Shown in pieces: positions 26,248 to 33,763 of a stretch of 39,349 bases of DNA. Position 1 is the stretch's first letter, and each line of letters opens with the position of its first letter. A program made the translations under genes and the position numbers. The notes beneath the pieces were generated by a model that did not search any database, had not been told where the DNA came from, and saw only the letters and a list, made by a program, of their open reading frames with translations. Location: assembly GCA_027315105.1 (NCBI GenBank), contig DAHUYP010000067.1, positions 1 to 39,349 of the forward strand. Direction: 5' to 3'. This DNA comes from Gammaproteobacteria bacterium. Lineage in GTDB: Bacteria > Pseudomonadota > Gammaproteobacteria > Steroidobacterales > Steroidobacteraceae.

Positions 26248-26904
26248 ATGAAAAGGGTTACCAATTCAGTGCAGTTCGCGATCGCGGCGCTATTTGCGTC
26301 GGGACTCTGCGCTCCTACAGCGCACGCGGATAATCAAGGCGCTCCGGGGGACATTATCGCAATTGGTCCCCTCGAATTGATTGAGTCCCAAAGCGTTACT
26401 GTACTTGGGCGCTCGTACCATACCGAGGATACGAGCGGTCTGGTCGCTGGGGACAAGGTAGCAGTCCACGGGAATCTGATGCCCGACGGCTCGGCAAATA
26501 ATGTCAGGGTCGAAGCATTAGGTAGCTACGTTGCTGGGTCCGATCAGGTTTTCGAAACCGGAGTCGTGAGCGACGTAAAATCGGAACTGGGCCGCCTGAC
26601 GATGGGCGGTAGCGAAGTTGACTATACAAATGCTCTTGCGAATGCCGGAACGGTGACTCCCACCGTAGGCGCTGTAGTTTCAGTGTCCGGTACTCAGCCA
26701 GTTGCCGACGGGGTCGTAGTTAGCACCACAACGACCGCTGGTAATGAAGAGATGCGAGCTGCGTACTTTGGCGCAGCGCAAGCGGCCTCCATCAATGGAG
26801 GCGGTGCGCGCAGTGCGTCGATCAATGGCGGCGGAGCTGCCACGGCCTCCATCAATGGCGGCGGTGCGCGCACCGCGTCGTTTACTGGCTTTCGAGCGCA
26901 ATGA
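26248..26904 (+). CDS. Secreted DUF5666-like beta-barrel domain protein with C-terminal repeats
   Basis: The 218-residue exported protein has a signal peptide (1-27, ending APTAHA). Two OB-like beta modules follow: IIAIGPLELIESQSVTVLGR with VAGDKVAVHG (35-85), and a second VSDVKSELGRLTMGG / VGAVVSVSGTQP module (105-155), as in DUF5666 proteins. Residues 180-211 are three decapeptide repeats ASINGGGAR(S/T), followed by a short FTGFRAQ tail. GAGG lies 8 nt before the ATG. Repeats rich in Gly/Asn/Ser suggest a flexible, surface-exposed or polymerising tail. It forms a two-gene unit with the upstream HTH protein. Confidence 0.7.
   Translation: MKRVTNSVQFAIAALFASGLCAPTAHADNQGAPGDIIAIGPLELIESQSVTVLGRSYHTEDTSGLVAGDKVAVHGNLMPDGSANNVRVEALGSYVAGSDQVFETGVVSDVKSELGRLTMGGSEVDYTNALANAGTVTPTVGAVVSVSGTQPVADGVVVSTTTTAGNEEMRAAYFGAAQAASINGGGARSASINGGGAATASINGGGARTASFTGFRAQ
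26791..26880 (+). repeat. Three in-frame 30-bp tandem repeats
   Basis: ATCAATGG recurs at 26791, 26821 and 26851 with exact 30-bp spacing. Units 1 and 3 share almost every base after this, while unit 2 differs at GAGCTGCCACGG. Each unit encodes a decapeptide (I-N-G-G-G-A-R/A-S/T-A-S register), so copy-number change would keep the frame. Confidence 0.9.
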
Positions 26905-27443
26905 TCCGAAGGATCCGGTTTCCCCAGCACGCAATTTAGTGGTAATTTTTTTGAAGTCGCGCTAGCAGAGCAGCGCGACGGTGGTGTCTGCCTTCTGCCG
27001 TCGAGAGCAGGTGCCGACTTGACGAAGTCAGAGTAGGGCGCTAGGGATTCCGGCGATAGTGGCGTTGCTGCGCAGTTGTTTCGCCAATACAGCGCACGAG
27101 CAGCAGACGGGAAGGATCAAAGGAATCCACCTTAGCCATTCCAGCAATCGATCGGGTTGCCCCCGAGAGGGACTGGACCGACACAGCGAGAGCGGCTTTT
27201 CCACTCAATGGCTTGCACCGGCGCCAACGGCCGTGTCTCCTTTACGTCTCCTCGCCCTGCGCGCCCCGAGCTTCGGCTGGGCACCGTTCCCGCGATGGGC
27301 GGCCAGGATATCCACTGGTGGGAAGGGGGAAACAGATGGACGGAGCGGCTCGATGACACATTCACGAGACGTAGAAATCCGGGACGAATGTCCAACGCCA
27401 TTGAGTGGCCTAACCGAATGGGCCAGGGGAGGATTCCGCACGC
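26905..27443. other. 539-bp stretch without a recognised gene
   Basis: GATCC-gaa-GGATC at 26903-26915 is a small hairpin at the end of the DUF5666-like gene, with a T-run (TTTTTTT) about 30 bp later that is too distant for a classic terminator. The rest has open frames in several directions with no family resemblance. Part may be the decayed 5' ribozyme portion of the group II intron whose reverse transcriptase remnant follows, but I could not identify domain V or intron boundaries. Confidence 0.4.
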
Positions 27444-27566
27444 CGCTTTTATTCGATCGCTTACTTTCTCACGGCACGAGCGTTGTATGAGGCGTTCAAA
27501 GAGTTGCGGAAGGATGCCAGTGCGGGGATCGACGGAGTCACGTACCAGGACTACCAGAAGGAACTG
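27444..27566 (+). pseudogene. N-terminal fragment of a group II intron reverse transcriptase
   Basis: The frame reads RFYSIAYFLTARALYEAFKE then LRKDASAGIDGVTYQDYQKEL, matching the RT0/RT1 start of group II intron-encoded proteins (pattern: LyeA...l+.~aa~GiDGvT...Y...L). Homology stops after about 41 codons, with a following GRNLQ in another frame suggesting a frameshift, then unrelated sequence. No YADD active site, maturase domain or domain V RNA follows, so it is a dead remnant. Confidence 0.7.
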
Positions 27567-27722
27567 TGGCCGGAATCTCCAAGTTCAGCGACCTTCTGTC
27601 CCGCCATCCACTGCGGAAGCCGCAAATTACGCATTCCTGGTCCAGTACGAGGAGTTCAGCATGAGAAGTAACCGTCCGGTCTTGGCCGCATAGCCAGCCA
27701 CTCCGCTTGCGCAGATTATGCG

Positions 27723-27752
27723 CTACGTGGGCGCATCCAGGTGTCCACGTAG
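27723..27752. repeat. 8-bp inverted repeat before the IS66 fragment
   Basis: CTACGTGG (27723-27730) and CCACGTAG (27745-27752) are perfect arms with a 14-bp spacer, 8 bp before the GTG of the tnpA fragment. It does not look like an IS66 terminal repeat. A hairpin or operator of the element is possible. Confidence 0.35.
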
Positions 27753-27760
27753 GATTTTAG

Positions 27761-28138
27761 GTGGACGCCTCCGCAGAAGAGACCGTCGCGACCGATTCGT
27801 TGGGCCGTCGTACCGGTCCGCGCCGCGCACATTCCCTGGAAGAGAAGCTGCAGATCGTCAATGAGACACACGTAGTGGGGGCCTCGGTCTCGACAGTTGC
27901 CCGGCACCACAACGTCAACCCCAACCAGGTGTTCGCCTGGCGCCAGCTCTACCGGCAGGGACTGCTCAAGCCCGGCGCTGAGGTAGGGACCAGCCCGCTG
28001 CTGCCAGTAAAGGTGAGCACGCTGGCAATGCACCGGTTGTTTCATGACTTTAGCGATGGATGTAGCACGCTGATATTCTTATATTGCTTCTCCGCGCAGA
28101 CCAGCTTGGGAGCCAAAAGGCGACTATTCATAAGATGA
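27761..28138 (+). pseudogene. tnpA: IS66-family accessory protein TnpA, truncated
   Basis: The frame starting at GTG 27761 reads TDSLGRRTGPRRAHSLEEKL, then GASVSTVARHHNVNPNQVFA and WRQLYRQGLL, the HTH region of IS66 OrfA/TnpA. The normal continuation into the LLPVKV tail is seen up to about 28018. After that, residues up to the stop at 28138 are unrelated, and no TnpB or TnpC follows. The element is therefore a truncated relic joined to other DNA near 28018. Confidence 0.75.
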
Positions 28139-28269
28139 ATAGGAGACCGATTACCCCTCGCCCGAGCTTACTATGGGACACAACTGCCAGGCACGGAGGC
28201 GAAGACGCTCCGGGATTTTTCCAGCCAATAGGCTTAGCACGCCCCGGGCGAATGCATAGAGTTGTTGGC

Positions 28270-28425
28270 CTACGCCTGGGGCGAGGGCGTGCCGATGACT
28301 TTGCTGGAAAAATACGCGAGAAAGGCGCCAGCGGTAGGCACGCCCCAGCCAAGGGCGGCCACCACCAGGGGCGGCACGAATTTGAGCCAGAAGCGCAGTT
28401 CCACCTGGGATTCCACGGTATTCAT
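28270..28425 (-). CDS. 51-residue single-pass membrane microprotein
   Basis: ATG 28425 follows an AAGG box about 9 nt upstream. The protein has a short polar N-terminus (MNTVESQVELRFWLKF), one hydrophobic helix (about residues 17-40: VPPLVVAALGWG then AGAFLAYF) and a short tail ending SPQA. It lies 57 bp downstream of, and on the same strand as, the secreted protein gene, so they probably form a small operon. The N-terminal EVELRFW-type segment next to a helix suggests a peripheral or regulatory membrane peptide. No family is recognised. Confidence 0.5.
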   Translation of the reverse strand: MNTVESQVELRFWLKFVPPLVVAALGWGVPTAGAFLAYFSSKVIGTPSPQA

Positions 28426-28482
28426 ACAGGAGCCTTGAGATGAATGCTGTCGAACGGCCGACAGAAGTCCACAGAAAGTTTT

Positions 28483-29190
28483 TTAGTGGGCTGGGCCGGG
28501 TGACCCGTCAGACCATTTGGATACCCACACCATGAAGATGGTAGCGCGCTCTTCTGGGTCGTCCACCGCAATGATGGGCGAGTCAGGCAGGTTGGCGCCC
28601 CAGCTCTTGGTCGCGTCCCCTGCCACGAAGAACATCAGGTGTGGGTGCCAGTGTTTGCCCGCGTCGTTTAGGTATTGGCCCTTCGAGAGCATGTAGCACA
28701 TGGCGCCGGGCTCCAGCACCGGCAACTCACCCTTCGCGAAGGCCACATCGGTGGCTTGCAGCATTTCCGCCTTGGACTTGCCCTCCAGCACCAGTTTGGT
28801 CCTCGTCAAGTAGATGGGCATGAAAGTCCTGGCTGCTGCCGGGTTAAAACAAACAGGGGACCGTATCTTGGGATTCCAGAAATCCGGGTCCGTAGTGCTG
28901 GCGCCCCAGCTCCGCTCCACCAGGCACATGAAACCGTTGTTACCCTTTGCCACTGTGGTGTATCCGTGCTTCCCCAACACCATCACCCCGGCGCTATCCC
29001 CGATAGAAGCCGGTGCTGCCGTACGGGCGAACGCCGCTTCGGCAGCCGCGTCCGGCATCATGTACTGATCAACGGGCGCCATAGCTGGATAAGAGGTTGG
29101 TGCCGTGTCGGCCTGGACCATCCCGCTGAGCAAAGCCACCGGTACAAGGGATATCAAGGCTAGGAATCTCATATTTGAGGGGGACATCAT
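28483..29190 (-). CDS. Secreted protein of unknown function
   Basis: The 235-residue protein starts at ATG 29190 with AAAGGAG 9 nt upstream (ATG 29187 is equally possible). A signal peptide covers about residues 1-29 (MRFLALISLVPVALLSGMVQA). The mature part has conserved-looking motifs GFMCLVERSW, CFNPAAARTF and KHWHPHLMFF, with three cysteines and no membrane helix. I do not recognise the family. The His-rich HWHPH could bind a metal. It is probably co-transcribed with the 51-residue microprotein and marks the return from island to more typical sequence. Confidence 0.75.
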   Translation of the reverse strand: MMSPSNMRFLALISLVPVALLSGMVQADTAPTSYPAMAPVDQYMMPDAAAEAAFARTAAPASIGDSAGVMVLGKHGYTTVAKGNNGFMCLVERSWGASTTDPDFWNPKIRSPVCFNPAAARTFMPIYLTRTKLVLEGKSKAEMLQATDVAFAKGELPVLEPGAMCYMLSKGQYLNDAGKHWHPHLMFFVAGDATKSWGANLPDSPIIAVDDPEERATIFMVWVSKWSDGSPGPAH

Positions 29191-29313
29191 CGGTGTGCGC
29201 TCCTTTAAGTAATTACCGGCGGGCCGATAAAGCAGCTCTTGTAAGACCATGGTCTGTTGCCTGATGCTAGCGGGCAAGACCAGTCAACTGATCCTCCGTC
29301 GATGGCTCGCTCA

Positions 29314-31107
29314 TCAACCTCCGTGATGCTGCGCGATGAACATGTATCTCGACGGATTACGGTCCAGCACGTTGAGTTGCCACCCTCTCACGTAGGGCTT
29401 AATCAGGTGCCGGGTGGCGTAGTAGAAGAGCGGAATGAAGACTACGTCGCGATTCAGTAGTTCCTCGGCCTGCCTGAAGAGAGCGTAGCGCGTCTGATTG
29501 TCGGCCTCGCGTCTGGCAGTCGTGATCAACGCATCATAGGCGGGATTCGAATAGCCGCTGTAGTTGAGCTGCGAGCCGGTCTCCATGAGTTGCAGGAAGG
29601 TCAGGGGATCGAGATAGTCGCCGTCCCAGGCGTATTGGAAGAGCTCGAGCTTGTGGAGCTTCGCGTTCTGCAACATGACCTTGAACTCGGGTTGCTCGAG
29701 ACCAATGCGCGCGCCGAGGACCGATCTCCAGTATGCGGTGACGGCCTCCATATAGTGTCGATCGTCGGTGCCTTGCGCGGGGGTCGTCAGGACGACATCG
29801 CGCAACGGATGTGCATCGGAATACCCCGCCTGCCGGTACAGCTCCCTTGCGGCCGCGTTGCGTTGCACCGAAGCCAGCCGCGCCCAGTCTGGAACGACCG
29901 GTTCATAGCCTGGCAGCGGCGGCACGAGCGAGTATGCGGGCGTATAGATATCCTGCTTCAAGTATTTCGACAGCGCGGCGCGATCGATGGACATCGTCAG
30001 CGCCTGGCGTAGCTTCGGATTGGACTTGAATGGGCCTTGCCGAAAACTCAGCGCAATGCCGTAGGTCGCGAAATAGGGGGACGTTTGAACCTGCGCGCCG
30101 AGACTTGCGCGCAGCGAGTCGTATTGACTGGCCGGAAAGGAGCTGGTGAACAGCACGTCTCCAGCCCGAAACAGCAGCGTCTGGACCGGCTTTTCTGGAA
30201 CCGGAAGGTAGATGACGGCGGTCAAGTGGACGGACGCGGCATCCCAATAGTAGGGATTCTTCGCCAGACGAAATCGGCCATCCAGCACTGCTTCCACGAG
30301 ATGGAACGGACCGTTGCTGACCATGTGCTCCGGGCGTACCCAGGTATCCCCGTAGCGCTCCACGACCGGTCGGTACAGTGGATAGAAATACGGCTGGTCG
30401 AGAAGCTGCAGCAGGTAGGGTGCGGGGGTCACGAGCTGCACGCGCAGCGTGTGGGTGTCCACCACGGTGACGCCGAGCGAGGCAACCGGAAGCTTCCCGG
30501 CCGTGATCTCGGAGGCATGCTCGATGAGCGACAGGGAGTCGGCGTACTCGGCGGCCGTGCGAGGATCGACTTCGCGTTGCCAGGCGTACTGGAAATCGCC
30601 GGCGGTGACCGGCTCGCCGTTGGACCAGTGGGCGTTGGGACGCAGATGAAAAGTCCAAGTCCTGCCGTCGTCGCTGGTCTCCCAACCCTCCGCGACACCG
30701 GGAACGGCGCGCCCATCGGGACCGATGGCCGTCAGCCCCTCGAACAGATCATCGCCGATGGGAAACGATGACACGTCCGTCATGAACGATGGGTCGATGG
30801 TGCGCGGGACGCTGTCGATGCTGCGAGTAAGCGTCTGGTCTTCGGCCAGTTCCGGGCCGACCCGGACATCGGGCACCTGCAGTACATCGGATTGAGCGGC
30901 CGCACCGCAGCCGGCCAGAGCGGCGAGGCTCGACGCGGCGGCGAGCAAAGAGCCAAGGAGCGGCGCGCCTCGCTTGCGTAGAGGTCGGCGGGCGAGGCGG
31001 GCGGCCGTGGGAGCGACGCTCAATGGGATCCGCGATCGGTTGCGGTGCTGCGTTTGGAGCCGAATTGTACCTCCATCGGCGGCCTTCGATGGCGTGACGC
31101 CGGGCAC
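29314..31107 (-). CDS. Peptide ABC transporter substrate-binding lipoprotein (OppA/SBP_bac_5 family)
   Basis: The 597-residue reading has an arginine-rich N-terminus, a hydrophobic segment and a lipobox LAALAGC (Cys about 67), so the mature protein is lipid-anchored in the periplasm. The SBP_bac_5 domain spans most of the rest, with LVGEDLFEGL-like DDLFEGLTAIGPDG, TWTFHLRPNAHWSNGEPVTA and WDGDYLDPLTFLQLM motifs characteristic of oligopeptide-binding proteins. The GTG at 31107 gives an unusually long pre-signal region; a TTG at 31023 may be the real start. No permease or ATPase genes are adjacent, so it is an orphan receptor. Confidence 0.88.
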   Translation of the reverse strand: MPGVTPSKAADGGTIRLQTQHRNRSRIPLSVAPTAARLARRPLRKRGAPLLGSLLAAASSLAALAGCGAAAQSDVLQVPDVRVGPELAEDQTLTRSIDSVPRTIDPSFMTDVSSFPIGDDLFEGLTAIGPDGRAVPGVAEGWETSDDGRTWTFHLRPNAHWSNGEPVTAGDFQYAWQREVDPRTAAEYADSLSLIEHASEITAGKLPVASLGVTVVDTHTLRVQLVTPAPYLLQLLDQPYFYPLYRPVVERYGDTWVRPEHMVSNGPFHLVEAVLDGRFRLAKNPYYWDAASVHLTAVIYLPVPEKPVQTLLFRAGDVLFTSSFPASQYDSLRASLGAQVQTSPYFATYGIALSFRQGPFKSNPKLRQALTMSIDRAALSKYLKQDIYTPAYSLVPPLPGYEPVVPDWARLASVQRNAAARELYRQAGYSDAHPLRDVVLTTPAQGTDDRHYMEAVTAYWRSVLGARIGLEQPEFKVMLQNAKLHKLELFQYAWDGDYLDPLTFLQLMETGSQLNYSGYSNPAYDALITTARREADNQTRYALFRQAEELLNRDVVFIPLFYYATRHLIKPYVRGWQLNVLDRNPSRYMFIAQHHGG

Positions 31108-31262
31108 ATTCTGCCGCCTCGCTGCCGCCGACCGCGGCGGGCTTCAGCGGCGGTCGTCAAGCCGTGATCGATCGAGCCTGTCGGGCGGGTGGTGAGGAAT
31201 TCGCGCAGTCATGGGTGCCGCGGCTCATCGATCGACGCTGGGGGTCACCGGGTCCGATCGCA

Positions 31263-31742
31263 TCATCTCGCACATTGCGGCTTGCGCCCGCGCCTGTGGG
31301 AGTCCAGCCAGGCCCTGATGGCGGCCTTGGAGAGCACCCATGCCTGATCGGGCGCACTCAGCAGGCATTCGCGGGAAAAGGCTGGAGCCAGTGCGAGCGC
31401 TCTGCGGGAGGTGAATCCGACTGCAGCCTGACAGTCACGCGCACGGGTGGCGTAGGTCAACAGGTTTACCGCGAGCGTCGCCAGGGCAGTGCTGTAAACG
31501 CGCGTGCAGGCCATCTGCACCGACGCGTCCAGCCAAACCCGCTGTGTGAAGTTGAAGTGCTGCCGCCCCTGATGATCGAGGAAATAGCGAAATTCGTCGC
31601 GCGGCGGGCGGCGGCGCACAGCCTGGCCAGAATGCGCGATCGGCCGGGAGCGGCCGGTGGCGCCGGTCACGACGGCGGGCGCGACGACCGTGCGATGCAG
31701 ATATGCTCTGGACCTGGCGTGGGGACGGGTCGCGCCGTGCAT
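31263..31742 (-). CDS. Hypothetical protein, possible small gene
   Basis: This 159-codon frame has ATG 31742 preceded by GGGAG 7 nt upstream, and a near-perfect palindrome lies 57-72 bp upstream. The translation contains EFRYFLDHQGRQHFNFTQRV and ASVQMACTRVYSTALATLAV, but no family is recognised, and the arginine-rich N-terminus looks like non-coding high-GC sequence. An overlapping plus-strand frame of similar length exists. The good ribosome binding site is the main support. Confidence 0.3.
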   Translation of the reverse strand: MHGATRPHARSRAYLHRTVVAPAVVTGATGRSRPIAHSGQAVRRRPPRDEFRYFLDHQGRQHFNFTQRVWLDASVQMACTRVYSTALATLAVNLLTYATRARDCQAAVGFTSRRALALAPAFSRECLLSAPDQAWVLSKAAIRAWLDSHRRGRKPQCAR

Positions 31743-31798
31743 GCTTGACTCCCGTGCGATCGGGCCGCAGTAGCTGCTTAGAATAAGGCACGTAATAC

Positions 31799-31814
31799 TG
31801 CCAGAATTATGGCA
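31799..31814. promoter_or_regulatory. 16-bp near-perfect palindrome (operator candidate)
   Basis: TGCCA-GAATTA-TGGCA has 5-bp arms and a central AATT, with only one mismatched pair. It is embedded in an AT-rich tract with TATTCT- and CATAAT-like boxes on the minus strand, upstream of the hypothetical gene ending at 31263. This shape fits a dimeric repressor or LysR-type site; the protein is unknown. Confidence 0.4.
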
Positions 31815-32192
31815 TGTCGTAAATAGCGGCTCGATCCCGGATGGGGGGATTCTTCCTGGCGGGCTGCCCGGTCAGCGCACCGCGCGTCACCGGGCCCGCA
31901 TCCCGGCCGAGGTCGCCTCCGCGCGAACGCGACGCGGCGCACTGCCCGGCCAGCGGCAGCAGCGCCGCCGTCTGGCCAGATCGTGCCCCGGTGCCGGCGC
32001 TGCACTGATGTGGCGCGCGCTTATGTCGTGATGGGCCGGAACGCGCGCCGCCGGCAGGCGGCCGGGTGGAAATCCCGCCGCCGCCGCCGCGATCTGTGAT
32101 GCCGGTCGCACCGCCCCCCGATCGTCGAAGACTACTCTGTGACGCGCCGCTCAACTGCGTCGTCGCACCGCTCGCATCTGGAGATCCACATT
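31815..32192. other. 378-bp gap before the bactofilin genes
   Basis: GC-rich sequence with short frames on both strands and no family match. It should contain the promoter of the bactofilin operon, but no convincing -35/-10 pair was found. Confidence 0.5.
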
Positions 32193-32618
32193 ATGGGAAA
32201 CCCATACGATACGGCCACCGAACGGACGTCGGTCCTGGGACCGACGCTGCGATTCAAGGGGGAGTTGCACGCCGACGAGGAATTGCTGATACGCGGGCAG
32301 ATCGAAGGATCGATCACTCACTCGCAACGTGTCACGGTGTGCCCGGAAGGGGTGGTGAAGGCCAGCATTCGGGCCCAGATCATCGCCGTGGAAGGCACGG
32401 TGGAGGGGGATCTGCAGGCGGACAAGGCGGTGCACGTGAAAGGTACTGCGCGCCTGAAGGGCAACATCCAGGCTCCGAGCGTGAGCATCGTCGACGGTGC
32501 GCAATTCAGCGGTAACGTCGCCATGGACGTCTCCAAGCGCAGCGCCGTTCAGGCGCCGTCGGGCGCTGTGGCGGACGGCGTGGCACATGCGGCCAGGTCC
32601 GCGGGCCTGAGCAAATGA
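32193..32618 (+). CDS. Bactofilin A (polymer-forming cytoskeletal protein)
   Basis: The 141-residue DUF583/bactofilin starts at ATG 32193 with CTGGAG about 8 nt upstream. A short disordered N-terminus is followed by the right-handed beta-helix core (about 14-112) with hydrophobic rungs: LRFKGELHADEELLIRGQIE, VTVCPEGVVKASIRA, IAVEGTVEGDLQADKAVHVK and NIQAPSVSIVDGAQFSGNVA. A flexible Ser/Ala tail ends the protein. Bactofilins polymerise on the inner face of the membrane and position envelope-modifying enzymes. It is 19 bp before a second, longer bactofilin, forming a two-gene operon. Confidence 0.93.
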   Translation: MGNPYDTATERTSVLGPTLRFKGELHADEELLIRGQIEGSITHSQRVTVCPEGVVKASIRAQIIAVEGTVEGDLQADKAVHVKGTARLKGNIQAPSVSIVDGAQFSGNVAMDVSKRSAVQAPSGAVADGVAHAARSAGLSK

Positions 32619-32637
32619 ACTGCAAGGAGTAAATGCA

Positions 32638-33210
32638 ATGGCCGTATTCAACAATCCACGCGAGCGCCCGCCGGCGTCGGCGGATGACCGTGGCCCCGCG
32701 GGCGGCAGACCCGGAATGCCCGGCCTGCCCGGCAGATCCGCCGTGCCCGGCGCGCCTCCTCCGCAGGCGGGCCCGGCCGCGGCCGAGGCCACCGCAGCGC
32801 GCCCCTCGGTGCTGGGCAAGACCCTGGTCTTCAAAGGTGAACTGTCAGCGGACGAGGATCTGGTGCTGCAGGGGCGGGTCGAGGGCTCCATCCATCACAC
32901 TCAGAACCTCACCGTCGGCGTCGATGGCGTCGTGATCGGAGATATCCACGCCCGCAGTATCGTGGTCGAAGGCACTGTCGACGGCGATCTGCGCGGCGGC
33001 ACCACGGTGCTGATTGCGGCGACCGCCAAAGTGCGCGGCAACATCGCGGCGCCGCGCGTGGGCATCACGGAGGGCGCGACGTTCAACGGCTCGGTGGACA
33101 TGAGTGCAGCGCATGCGGTTGCCAGCAACCCGCCGCGCGCACACGCAGGCACGTCCGGGGAGTTCCCGTTGAGCGATGGATCCGTGGATCGCATTCTCGG
33201 CCGCGGCTGA
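32638..33210 (+). CDS. Bactofilin B with proline-rich N-terminal extension
   Basis: The 190-residue bactofilin begins 19 bp after the first. Residues 1-58 are proline/glycine/alanine-rich (RPGMPGLPGRSAVPGAPPPQ) and likely disordered. The beta-helix core (about 60-155) repeats the pattern LVFKGELSADEDLVLQGRVE, GVVIGDIHARSIVVEGTVDG and NIAAPRVGITEGATFNGSVD. The C-terminus ends SVDRILGRG. The two paralogues share the LGKTLVFKGEL/LGPTLRFKGEL entry motif, so they could co-assemble. The extended N-terminus may bind membrane or partner proteins. Confidence 0.93.
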   Translation: MAVFNNPRERPPASADDRGPAGGRPGMPGLPGRSAVPGAPPPQAGPAAAEATAARPSVLGKTLVFKGELSADEDLVLQGRVEGSIHHTQNLTVGVDGVVIGDIHARSIVVEGTVDGDLRGGTTVLIAATAKVRGNIAAPRVGITEGATFNGSVDMSAAHAVASNPPRAHAGTSGEFPLSDGSVDRILGRG

Positions 33211-33228
33211 ACCGGCTTCAGGGCGGCA

Positions 33229-33252
33229 GGTTCCGGCGCTGATGCCGGAGCC
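33229..33252 (+). terminator. Hairpin after the bactofilin operon
   Basis: GGTTCCGGC (33229-33237) pairs with GCCGGAGCC (33244-33252) as a 9-bp stem with one G-U pair and a 6-nt loop, 18 bp after the bactofilin stop. There is no T-tract, so the terminator role is inferred from position. Confidence 0.45.
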
Positions 33253-33346
33253 CCGCCGATGCCGCGCCGAAATGCCGGGACTCTGGCCGAGACAGGGGGG
33301 CGGCGACTAAGATAGCGCATTGATCACATCAGGGGACCAGAACCGC

Positions 33347-33712
33347 ATGAATGCGCTCGTTGGCTATGCAGCCGTCCTTGCTCTGGCGGCCGGGCCGGTC
33401 TACGCCGACTGCACTTACCCGCGGGCGCCGACCCGGATTCCGGACGGCTCCACCGCGAGCCTGGACGAGATGATGGCGGCCAAGCAGGAGGTCAAGGAAT
33501 ACAACGATGCGACCAGCGCCTATCTGAGTTGCATCCAGCAGGAACGCGACGATGCGATCGCCAAGCAGGGCGACAAGATATCGGCACCGGACAGAGCCAA
33601 GCTGGAGCACATCGAGGCGGAAAAGCACAACGCCGCCATTGCGCAGCTGCAGGGTATCGCCGACCGTTTCAACGAGCAGGTTCGGGCGTTCAAGGCCAAG
33701 AACAAGAACTGA
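33347..33712 (+). CDS. Small secreted/periplasmic protein of unknown function
   Basis: The 121-residue protein has ATG 33347 preceded by AGGGGA; an ATT/ATC extension to 33320 is less likely. The signal peptide is residues 1-20 (ending GPVYA). The mature chain begins DCTYPRAPTRIPDGSTASLD, then a long helix with coiled-coil spacing (about 45-118) containing two regions rich in Glu/Lys and a second cysteine in YLSCIQQERDD. The two cysteines may form a disulfide. The pattern recalls small periplasmic proteins found widely in proteobacteria, but I know no function. It is convergent with the zinc-ribbon gene. Confidence 0.75.
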   Translation: MNALVGYAAVLALAAGPVYADCTYPRAPTRIPDGSTASLDEMMAAKQEVKEYNDATSAYLSCIQQERDDAIAKQGDKISAPDRAKLEHIEAEKHNAAIAQLQGIADRFNEQVRAFKAKNKN

Positions 33713-33763
33713 CGCGCCTGGCGTCGCGGCGGACGCGCGGACGGCGTGATCGGGCCCCCGCGG

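Noticed and set aside
26791-26880. Short CRISPR-like array
   Set aside because: The units are contiguous with no spacers and lie in frame inside a coding region, so they are coding tandem repeats.
27059-27693. Overlapping plus-strand frames of 143 and 178 codons
   Set aside because: They cross the group II intron RT remnant in other frames and show no similarity to any protein I know.
28084-28443. 119-codon plus-strand frame
   Set aside because: It covers the 51-residue microprotein on the opposite strand, has no family resemblance and no clear ribosome binding site.
31164-31748. 194-codon plus-strand frame
   Set aside because: It is antisense to a frame with a better start, its composition is high in Gly/Arg, and nothing is recognised.
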